Origin: Pseudobutyrivibrio sp.
GTDB taxonomy: Bacteria > Bacillota > Clostridia > Lachnospirales > Lachnospiraceae
Length of the DNA stretch: 62,342 nucleotides
Assembly: GCA_024697025.1 (NCBI GenBank)
Contig: JAILGH010000028.1
Coordinates: 1-62,342 of the forward strand
Direction: 5' to 3'
Every line of letters begins with the position of its first letter. Position 1 is the stretch's first letter. The notes under the pieces are model-generated. The model had not been told where the DNA came from, did not search any database, and saw only the letters and a list, made by a program, of their open reading frames with translations. A program made the position numbers and the translations under genes. Positions 23,958 to 31,776 of the stretch are shown here, in pieces.

Positions 23958-25894
23958 TAGAATGAACCTCCTATTACAATAATTAGATAAACAATAATAA
24001 TGAATGATGAAATGACAATAGCTGGTGTAAATAATTTCTTTTCACCAAGGAAATCTTCCATATAGAAGTTGGCGATGTGCATCTCCTTTGGATCACCTGT
24101 AGATGAAATGAAATTGAAGTTGTCTCCAGCGTTTGCACCACCCATGTATGTAATAACTTCTTTAGCTTTGGTGTTTCTTGTAAACAAGTAATTAATACAT
24201 GGAATCACAAAGATACCTACCAAAAGCACAATCATAATAATTATATTTTGATAAGAAATAACCTGCTTGAATGTTCCATACATATCGTGAGTAAGTGGCT
24301 TTAACACATGCTTTGAAAGCCATGGGAAGCCAAGAATCAATGTTACCAAAAAGATTGCATGTACAAACATTGAGATATACTCGTTTTTCTTGGTTAAGTC
24401 TCTAGACTTTTCACGAGGAGAGATACCAAGAATCTTGGACATCCACTTGGTCCAATAGAACATTGTTGTTGCTGAACCAAAGCAAATAAACAGTACCATA
24501 AGTGTTGAAACGTAAACTGAATTGGTATCGATAAATGCCTTTAATGCTGCCCACTTTGAAATCAACATACCAAATGGTGCTAAGAACATACCTGCAATAC
24601 CTACCATTAGTATGAATGCAAGCTTAGGGAAGATGGACATCAATCCCTGCATATCCTCAATATCACGGCTGCCAGTTGTGTTTTCAATTGCACCAACGCA
24701 CTGGAACAACATTGATTTTGAAACTGCATGGAAAATTACAAGGAATACTGCTGCCCAAATTGTTTCCTCATAGCCACAACCTGTACATGCAACAATAAGT
24801 CCCAAGTTTGAAATTGTCGAATAGGCCAAAACCTTTTTGCCATCTGAAACTGTAATAGCAAGGCAAGAAGCCGCAAGGAAAGTAAAGCCACCAATCAAGG
24901 CAACCATGTTTCCTACAAAGTTGTCTGCCATTGCTGTTGATATTCTGATAAGAAGATATACACCAGCCTTTACCATTGTTGCACTGTGCAAAAGAGCTGA
25001 TGAAGGTGTAGGTGCCACCATGGCTCCAAGTAACCATCCTGAAAATGGGAACTGAGCTGACTTGGTAATAGCTGCAAATGCAAGACATGCAATTGGAAGC
25101 AGGCAAATCATTTCACTAGGGCTACCTATTGCAATGTTAATAAACTCATAGAGATTAACTGTATGCAAAGCAAGATAACCAACAGTGATTGCTGCTGCTA
25201 TACCGCATCCACCAAGCAAATTCATCCATAATGCTTTGAATGAATTTGCAATGGCCTCTTCTGTTCTTGTGTAACCAATTAAAAGGAATGATGTAACTGA
25301 TGTTACCTCCCAGAAGAAATACATTATGATAAGGCTCTGTGAAAATACCAGACCAAACATAGCTCCGTAGAACACAAATATCATAGCTAGGAAAAAGCTT
25401 CTTCTGTCAGTAAGCTCTTTATGATGGTGAATATGGTAACCATGCATATAGCCAACGGCATATATACCAATGAGAGAACCAACAACACCAATGATAAGAA
25501 TCATTACAAAAGTAAGCCAGTCAAATCGCAGAGCCACCGTCTCTGCCACCTCTGGCCCCCACTGCTCCAAGCACGCAACCAAAACAGTCTGAGCAATTGC
25601 CAGTACTGCTGCATAATACTTTTTGTACTTGAAAGCTAAATATGTGATAAGACACATTAAGAATAAATCCCCTGCCAGGAATAGATGATTAAATAATTCC
25701 TGATAAGGCAGGTTTAACTCAAGTGTTTTGCCCCCCTGCAGATACCACTGCACAGCTGTAATAACCGATAATACCATAACTACGCCACAGCCAAGGTAAA
25801 CGAAAAACGCCCTGCACTTTGAATTGTGAATCAAAGCAGGAAGAATCGCCCATAGAAATGGCAAGCAAATCAATGTGGTAACCAATAATTCCAT
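23957..25894 (-). CDS. echA: Ech hydrogenase membrane subunit A (NuoL/MrpA-like)
   Basis: A 645-residue antiporter-like membrane subunit with 14 or more helices. Typical motifs include the FFWEVTSVTSFLLIGY helix with a conserved glutamate, the SAQFPFSGWLLGAM loop, and LLHSATMVKAGVYLL with the central lysine. It probably moves H+ or Na+ during ferredoxin oxidation. It is the first gene of echABCDEF, with a GAGGAGG site. An extended -10 box (TGTTATAGT) lies at 26008-26016 on the minus strand, about 110 bp upstream. Confidence 0.93.
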   Translation of the reverse strand: MELLVTTLICLPFLWAILPALIHNSKCRAFFVYLGCGVVMVLSVITAVQWYLQGGKTLELNLPYQELFNHLFLAGDLFLMCLITYLAFKYKKYYAAVLAIAQTVLVACLEQWGPEVAETVALRFDWLTFVMILIIGVVGSLIGIYAVGYMHGYHIHHHKELTDRRSFFLAMIFVFYGAMFGLVFSQSLIIMYFFWEVTSVTSFLLIGYTRTEEAIANSFKALWMNLLGGCGIAAAITVGYLALHTVNLYEFINIAIGSPSEMICLLPIACLAFAAITKSAQFPFSGWLLGAMVAPTPSSALLHSATMVKAGVYLLIRISTAMADNFVGNMVALIGGFTFLAASCLAITVSDGKKVLAYSTISNLGLIVACTGCGYEETIWAAVFLVIFHAVSKSMLFQCVGAIENTTGSRDIEDMQGLMSIFPKLAFILMVGIAGMFLAPFGMLISKWAALKAFIDTNSVYVSTLMVLFICFGSATTMFYWTKWMSKILGISPREKSRDLTKKNEYISMFVHAIFLVTLILGFPWLSKHVLKPLTHDMYGTFKQVISYQNIIIMIVLLVGIFVIPCINYLFTRNTKAKEVITYMGGANAGDNFNFISSTGDPKEMHIANFYMEDFLGEKKLFTPAIVISSFIIIVYLIIVIGGSF

Positions 25895-25940
25895 TGATTT
25901 CCCCTCCTCATTACATTTAATAAAATTCCCTATATTATTA

Positions 25941-26016
25941 AACTCTATCTGACTATAGAGTTATAGGCCCCATATTGTTAAAATTTTCTCAAAAAGACAC
26001 TAGAATAACTATAACA
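25941..26016 (-). promoter_or_regulatory. ech operon promoter and palindromic leader site
   Basis: On the minus strand an extended -10 (TGTTATAGT, 26008-26016) precedes a leader of about 105 nt. In that leader AACTCTAT (25941-25948) and ATAGAGTT (25955-25962) form a perfect 8-bp inverted repeat with a 6-bp spacer. It could be an operator or an mRNA hairpin. The rest of the 336-bp gap holds only the hydA terminator and AT-rich sequence. Confidence 0.45.
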
Positions 26017-26149
26017 TATTACGCAATATCTAAGGTCGATTTTTTTACTTTTCGAGGTAAAATTATCATGCATTAAATTGTATGATTTTACCAAGATTAT
26101 ATGTATTTTCTCCACATTCTAAGAAATAATCTAAATTTCGTATTTACGT

Positions 26150-26193
26150 TATAAAACCAAAAACTCCTAGGAACCTTATGGATTCCTAGGAGT
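26150..26193 (-). terminator. Terminator of the hydEGFA operon
   Basis: ACTCCTAGGAA (26163-26173) and TTCCTAGGAGT (26183-26193) form a perfect 11-bp stem, followed on the minus strand by TTTTTGGTTTT. It lies 38 bp after the hydA stop. Confidence 0.92.
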
Positions 26194-26230
26194 ATATAAA
26201 ACCAAATTATTCACTTAACCCTAAATCGGA

Positions 26231-27709
26231 TTATTCCATATGACCATCTCTGTACATAGAGAACTTATCCATTGGGTAATTCTCAAGATTTGCAAGAATC
26301 TTTCTTGAGTCTGCCTTATTGATAAGATTTGTTCTAGCCTTAAGGATTTCTCTTTCAGCCTTGTGCTTAGAAGGGCCACCTACGCAACCACCTTCACAAA
26401 TCATACCCTCGATAAAGTCAGCATCAAGTTTTCCACTCTTTAAGAGCATAAGTGCCTTTTTACACTCAGCACCACCATGGCATGCCATAAGCTTGATATC
26501 GTCTGTGTTCTCACCACGCTCCTGCATGCACTCGATAACAGCCTTTGCAACACCGCCTGATGAAGCGAAGTTCTTACCAAATGTAGATGATTCCTGATAC
26601 TCTTCCTCAACTGGCTCAAACTCAACACCCTTTGAACGCATAAGCGCACGAAGCTCACCATAAGTGATTACATAATCTGCATTTCCTGGAACTGTCTCAT
26701 CAGCAGCCTCAGACTTCTTGGCGATACATGGACCAACGAATACAGTAACAACGTCCTCACCCTCTGTAGCCTTAAGGAAACGTGAGATGGCACACATTGG
26801 AGAAACAGTTGAAGACATATTGTTTTCGAACTGCTCTGGGAAGTGCTTTCTAAGCATGTTGATGAAAGCTGGGCAGCAAGATGTTGTCATCTGATGTCCT
26901 TCCTTCTTAGCCTCTGACCACTCAGCTGACTCGTAAGCTGCTGTCATATCTCCACCGAGACCAACCTCAATCATATCCTCAAAACCAAGCTTCTTGCATG
27001 CAGCCTTAACTGCTGCCATTGAAATATCCTCACCGAACTGTCCTTCTGTAGCAGGTGCGCACATAGCGTAAACCTTCTTGCCCTCAAGGATAGCCTTGAT
27101 GATATGTACAAGATATGTCTTTGAACCGATAGCACCGAATGGGCAGCTGTGGATACAGTGACCACATGAGATACACTTCTCATCATCGATTACGCAGTGA
27201 CCGTACTCATCGTAAGAAATTGCGCCAACTGGGCAAGCCTTCTTACATGGTCTCTCAAGGTGAACAATTGCCTGATAAGGACACTCTCTAGCACACATAC
27301 CGCACTCCTTACACTTTGTAGGGTCGATGTGCATTCTTCTCTCACCTGGTGCAATAGCACCAAACTTACAAGAGTTAAGACAAGCCTTTCCAAGACAGAA
27401 ACGGCAGTTGTCTGTTACTGAATATGATGCAATTGAACAGTCATCACATGCAGGCTGAATAACCTGAACTACATTCTTTGAATCTGGATTTGTTGGAAGA
27501 TTCTCTGCGCAAGAAAGGATAACACGCTGTCTAACGATTTCTCTTTCCTTATATACGCAGCAACGATATGTTGGTCTTGGACCAGGAATGATTTCATATA
27601 CCACCTGCTCCTTGTGCTCTGCATCAAGCTCACCATTCCAAGCAAGCTTGCAAACTTCTTCCATAATGCTGTGCTTCAAACGTACAATACTCTGATCTGA
27701 AGTAACCAT
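26231..27709 (-). CDS. hydA: [FeFe] hydrogenase, group B-like monomer with ferredoxin domains
   Basis: A 492-residue soluble hydrogenase. The N-terminal half has cysteine clusters including CDDC, CRFCLGKACLNSC and two or more [4Fe-4S] motifs (CKECGMCARECP, CISCGHCIHSCP). The H-domain carries the three active-site signatures: TSCCPAF, GPCIAKK and EGMICEGGCVGGP. These differ from the group A forms (TSCSPGW, MPCxxK, ACPGGC), pointing to the less-studied group B. It evolves or oxidises H2 with ferredoxin. It is the last gene of hydE-hydG-hydF-hydA. Confidence 0.9.
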   Translation of the reverse strand: MVTSDQSIVRLKHSIMEEVCKLAWNGELDAEHKEQVVYEIIPGPRPTYRCCVYKEREIVRQRVILSCAENLPTNPDSKNVVQVIQPACDDCSIASYSVTDNCRFCLGKACLNSCKFGAIAPGERRMHIDPTKCKECGMCARECPYQAIVHLERPCKKACPVGAISYDEYGHCVIDDEKCISCGHCIHSCPFGAIGSKTYLVHIIKAILEGKKVYAMCAPATEGQFGEDISMAAVKAACKKLGFEDMIEVGLGGDMTAAYESAEWSEAKKEGHQMTTSCCPAFINMLRKHFPEQFENNMSSTVSPMCAISRFLKATEGEDVVTVFVGPCIAKKSEAADETVPGNADYVITYGELRALMRSKGVEFEPVEEEYQESSTFGKNFASSGGVAKAVIECMQERGENTDDIKLMACHGGAECKKALMLLKSGKLDADFIEGMICEGGCVGGPSKHKAEREILKARTNLINKADSRKILANLENYPMDKFSMYRDGHME

Positions 27710-27740
27710 CTTTTTCTCCTTTTACATTTATATTTGCCAG

Positions 27741-28925
27741 TTAATTTAATACTTTTAGACTTCTGTCTAAGATACCAGTAAATTCCGCTATGGCCATCCC
27801 ATAATTGACCACTGGAACATTTTGCGATTTGCAGTGCTTAACCCGGTTTTGCATTTCATTAGTATTTGCCATACATCCACCGCAATGAATCACAAGCTTA
27901 TATTTTGTTAAATCCTCTGGAAAATCATTTCCAGACGAGAATTCAAACCTAACGTCCTTGCCAGTATATTCCTTAACCCAGTTAGGAATCTTTACTGTGC
28001 CAATATCGTTGCACTGTCTGTGATGAGTGCAAGCTTCAGAGATAAGAACTGTATCCCCGTCATCCAAGGCCTTGATGGCAGCTACGCCCTCAAGCTGAGT
28101 AGCTAAACTACCGCGATACCTTGCCATAAGAATACTAAATGATGTAAGTAAAATATCCTCTGGAACAATGGCAGCCACCTGCTTAAATGCCTGGGAATCG
28201 GTAATTACCAGGGATATGTTTTCATCCTCTTTTAAAAGCTCTGCCAACTCCGAAGGCTGACAGCAAAGCACCTTACATCTCTTATCTAATAAATCCCTAA
28301 GAACCATCTGCTGAGGAAGGATTATCCTATCCTTTGGCGCAGACTCATCTATTGGAATTACTAAAACAACCGAATCCTTCTCCTGAACCAAGTCCGCCAC
28401 TAAAGCGGGCTCCTTTAAATCAGGTAAAAGCTTTATCAACGCTTCCTTGACCTTAGTCATATCATCGTCGGTTGCATCCACATATATCAGGCTTTCGCCC
28501 TCCAACTCTGGAAAAGAATGTGGTGCAGCTTCGTCTACGTGATTTTCTATTATAATGTGAGGCAGATTTCTGTCCCTTATAATCTGTAAGAAATCGATTT
28601 CTTCTAGAGTCAAGCTAGTGTTTCTGGCATCCAATACCAGTACCACAATATCAACCTCGTCCAAAATACGATAGCTACGGCCTTTTCTGAGTTCGCCAAG
28701 CTCACCTTCATCGTCAAATCCCGCTGTATCGATAACAACAACCGGACCGATTGGCAAAATTTCCATAGCCTTTTTCACCGGGTCTGTGGTAGTGCCTTTG
28801 TGTGCCGAAACCAGCGAAACAGTTTGATTGGTCAAGCCGTTTACTATGCTGGATTTACCAGCGTTTCTGATTCCAAAGAAACCAATATGAACTCTCGCCC
28901 CACTAGGCGTATTATTTAAGCTCAT
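27741..28925 (-). CDS. hydF: [FeFe]-hydrogenase maturation GTPase HydF
   Basis: A 394-residue scaffold that holds the 2Fe subcluster and inserts it into HydA. The N-terminal GTPase domain has GIRNAGKSSIVN (P-loop, about residues 18-29) and VIDTAGFDDEGEL. The C-terminal domain has the [4Fe-4S] ligands HHRQC and CGGCM. It sits 31 bp upstream of hydA and 94 bp downstream of hydG, on the same strand. Confidence 0.95.
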   Translation of the reverse strand: MSLNNTPSGARVHIGFFGIRNAGKSSIVNGLTNQTVSLVSAHKGTTTDPVKKAMEILPIGPVVVIDTAGFDDEGELGELRKGRSYRILDEVDIVVLVLDARNTSLTLEEIDFLQIIRDRNLPHIIIENHVDEAAPHSFPELEGESLIYVDATDDDMTKVKEALIKLLPDLKEPALVADLVQEKDSVVLVIPIDESAPKDRIILPQQMVLRDLLDKRCKVLCCQPSELAELLKEDENISLVITDSQAFKQVAAIVPEDILLTSFSILMARYRGSLATQLEGVAAIKALDDGDTVLISEACTHHRQCNDIGTVKIPNWVKEYTGKDVRFEFSSGNDFPEDLTKYKLVIHCGGCMANTNEMQNRVKHCKSQNVPVVNYGMAIAEFTGILDRSLKVLN

Positions 28926-29019
28926 TTCATTCCCTCTTAGTAAATTATCAATGATATAAACTAATGATTATATAAAATATTTGGAATTTGCCTTCCTCAT
29001 ATTTCTTTCATTATAAATC

Positions 29020-30462
29020 TTAGAATCTAAAATCTCTTCTGTTAGAATTCTTGATTGCCTGAATGTTTTCCTCAGCAGTCTTTCTAACACTTTCCTTAGG
29101 AATCTTTTTCAATTCCTCTTCTATCATCTTAAAGCCAGCCTCTTTTGTTTCCTCTGAAGCGTAGTCTACCAAATATTCGGTAAGTGTCATAAGTGCATTT
29201 GGATGACAGCAGTTGATGATTTGTCCGCTCTTGCAAAGTGACATAAATCTATCGCCTGTTCGGCCTGCACGATAACAAGCTGTACAGAATGAAGGAATGT
29301 GACCTGTCTCCATAAGCCAGTGAACGACCTCATCTAAAGTTCGCTGATCAGAAACATCAAACTGCTCTGTATCGTGTGGTCTCTCCTCCTCAGTGTAACC
29401 GCCAACTGATGTACGGCTGGCACCTGAAACCTGAGAAATACCAACCTTAAGCATCTGACGGCGAACTTCCTCAGACTCGCGAGTAGAGATAATCATACCT
29501 GTATATGGAACAGCGATTCTGATGCAGGCTGCAATCTTTGTGAACATGTCATCTGGGATTGAGTTGTCAAATACATCAGGATCGATATCATCTGCATGTT
29601 TTACGCGTGGCACCGAGATAGTATGTGGTCCAACGCCGTGAACCGCCTCAAGATGCTCTGCGTGCATCAAAAGACCTGTAAACTCATACTTGTAGCTTTC
29701 AAGTCCAAAGAGTACGCCAAGACCAACATCATCGATACCACCTTCCATGGCTCTATCCATGGCCTCTGTGTGATAAGCATAGTCGTGCTTTGGTCCTGTT
29801 GGATGAAGCTCCTCGTAGCTCTTTTTGTTGTATGTCTCTTGGAAAAGGATGTAGGTACCAATACCTGCGTCCTTGAGCTTGCGATAATTCTCAACTGTAG
29901 TTGCGGCAATATTGACATTTACTCGTCTGATATCGCCGTTCTTGTGATGAATGCTATAAATTGTATCGATGCACTCTAAGATGTACTCAATAGGATTGTT
30001 AACAGGGTCCTCGCCTGCCTCAATAGCAAGTCTCTTGTGACCCATATCTTGAAGTGCTATAACCTCAGCCTTAACCTCTTCCTGAGTAAGCTTCTTTCTA
30101 GCGATGTGCTTGTTCTTTAAATGGTAAGGACAGTATACACATCCATTAACACAATAATTTGATAAGTAAAGTGGTGCAAAAAGCACGATTCTGTTGCCGT
30201 AGAAAGCCTCTTTAATCTCCTCGGCAACCTTGTACATCTTTTCAATGTAGGCTTCGTCTTCGCATGCTAGAAGTACAGCAGCCTCTCTGTGGGTAAGGCC
30301 CTTGCAAACGCAGCCTTCACCCTGCTTAACCGGTCTTGCTTTCTCTAAAAGCTCATCAATAAGCTGAAAGTTGTTTTTGTTTGCTTCAGCATACTCGATA
30401 GTATCAAGAATCTCTTGATCGTCGATAAACTCCTCTGCCTTTAGTGATTTAACATTGTACAT
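29020..30462 (-). CDS. hydG: [FeFe]-hydrogenase maturase HydG (radical SAM tyrosine lyase)
   Basis: A 480-residue radical SAM enzyme that splits tyrosine to give the CO and CN ligands of the H-cluster. The radical SAM motif CVNGCVYC is followed by PYHLKN. The second, C-terminal cluster site is seen in CTACYRAGRTGDRFMSLC. The length matches the family. It follows hydE by 45 bp. Confidence 0.95.
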   Translation of the reverse strand: MYNVKSLKAEEFIDDQEILDTIEYAEANKNNFQLIDELLEKARPVKQGEGCVCKGLTHREAAVLLACEDEAYIEKMYKVAEEIKEAFYGNRIVLFAPLYLSNYCVNGCVYCPYHLKNKHIARKKLTQEEVKAEVIALQDMGHKRLAIEAGEDPVNNPIEYILECIDTIYSIHHKNGDIRRVNVNIAATTVENYRKLKDAGIGTYILFQETYNKKSYEELHPTGPKHDYAYHTEAMDRAMEGGIDDVGLGVLFGLESYKYEFTGLLMHAEHLEAVHGVGPHTISVPRVKHADDIDPDVFDNSIPDDMFTKIAACIRIAVPYTGMIISTRESEEVRRQMLKVGISQVSGASRTSVGGYTEEERPHDTEQFDVSDQRTLDEVVHWLMETGHIPSFCTACYRAGRTGDRFMSLCKSGQIINCCHPNALMTLTEYLVDYASEETKEAGFKMIEEELKKIPKESVRKTAEENIQAIKNSNRRDFRF

Positions 30463-30507
30463 TTTTTAAACCTCTAATCTATATAAAAATAAATAATCAA
30501 GGTAAGC

Positions 30508-31566
30508 TTATTTCTCAAAACCTGCCCTGTTGCCAGCATTTACAACTATCTCATAGCCTATGGAAGAAACTCGTCCCTTTAGGCAATTGATACATTCAGC
30601 AGTTTCCTCGCCAGTACAAATCTTGTTGTCATATAAAGTGTATTTCTTCCTAACATTTGTAGGAGAAAGATTGGGCATAAGCACATTGGCTCCAGCTAAA
30701 ATCCCCTTCTCGCGCCCCTTGGCATCTATAGTTCCAAGGGCTGTCGTTGCAGGAAGTAAAACTTCGGGATAAATAATTCTGATAAGTGACAGGCAAAACA
30801 AGGTCGTGTCTGCCTTGCCGCTGTCTTCCTTTGCAAATGGAGTCTGCTTGTGGCTAATAAATGGGCCAATGCCGCACATATCTGGCTTGAACTCCTCTAT
30901 AAACTTAAGGTCCATAGCCAAATCTTTGCTAGTCTGTCCTGGTGACTCTACCATAAATCCAGCACCAACCTGATAACCAATATCCTTTAAATCCTTTAGG
31001 CAGTCCATCCTGTGCTGCCAAGATAGCTCCGCCGGATGAAGCTTGGCGTAAAGTTTTGGATTAGCTGTCTCGTGTCTAAGCAAAAATCGCCTTGCCCCTG
31101 CCTTAAAATATGCCTCGTAGCTTGCCCTGTCACGCTCTCCAATAGAAAGAGTGATAACCATATCTGGATGGGCAGCCTTGATAGCCTTTAGGATATTGCA
31201 AATATCATCATCAGAATATGCCATGTCCTCGCCGCCTTGGAGAACTATTGTCCTAAAGCCAAGCTCGTAACCTAAATTTGCACATTCTAAAATGGCATCC
31301 TCCGATAATCGGTAACGTTCACAATCACGATTGTCCCTACGAATGCCACAATAATAGCAATTGTTTCGGCAGAAATTGGTAAACTCAATTAATCCTCTAA
31401 TAAACACCTGCTTGCCATAATGCTTTGCTTGAAAGCCCCGTGCATACTCTGCTGCAAGGTCCATCAACTCCTGGTCCCTATTATCTAAAAGGTACTGATA
31501 TTCCTCTAAAGAAAGAGAGTGCTCTGTATTGAGTTTATCCAGCAATTCTCTTGCATTTAAATCCAT
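30508..31566 (-). CDS. hydE: [FeFe]-hydrogenase maturase HydE (radical SAM)
   Basis: A radical SAM protein acting with HydG and HydF in making the 2Fe subcluster. The motif CRNNCYYCGIRR is present near residue 60, with GGE and SIGE-type SAM-binding segments. I choose ATG at 31566 (352 residues). An in-frame ATG at 31665 would add 33 atypical residues and lies upstream of a likely extended -10 box (TGGTATAGT, minus strand, 31609-31617), so it should be outside the transcript. It is the first gene of the hyd operon. Confidence 0.93.
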   Translation of the reverse strand: MDLNARELLDKLNTEHSLSLEEYQYLLDNRDQELMDLAAEYARGFQAKHYGKQVFIRGLIEFTNFCRNNCYYCGIRRDNRDCERYRLSEDAILECANLGYELGFRTIVLQGGEDMAYSDDDICNILKAIKAAHPDMVITLSIGERDRASYEAYFKAGARRFLLRHETANPKLYAKLHPAELSWQHRMDCLKDLKDIGYQVGAGFMVESPGQTSKDLAMDLKFIEEFKPDMCGIGPFISHKQTPFAKEDSGKADTTLFCLSLIRIIYPEVLLPATTALGTIDAKGREKGILAGANVLMPNLSPTNVRKKYTLYDNKICTGEETAECINCLKGRVSSIGYEIVVNAGNRAGFEK

Positions 31567-31731
31567 AAATCTACCAAAAATAATATTGTTTATTTTTTCA
31601 CAAAGGATACTATACCACAAATTTATTACATAAATGCGTTTTCGCCTGTTTTCTTTTAAATACAATTCTGTAGCAAGTAAAAGTGGGAGAAATGAAGATT
31701 TTACCTATTAAAAAAGTATGTAATGTGCAAG

Positions 31732-31766
31732 AAAAAGACGTGGCAACTCAATCACCACGTCTTTTT
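31732..31766 (-). terminator. Terminator of the large surface protein gene
   Basis: AAAAAGACGTGG and CCACGTCTTTTT form a 12-bp stem with an 11-nt loop, directly after the stop at 31777. Confidence 0.92.
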
Positions 31767-31776
31767 AAGAACTATT

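Noticed and set aside
24768..25106. 112-codon minus-strand ORF inside echA
   Set aside because: Out-of-frame shadow of the NuoL-like coding region; cysteine-rich composition comes from the frame shift.
29596..29979. 127-codon plus-strand ORF opposite hydG
   Set aside because: Antisense shadow of a well-supported gene with no binding site.
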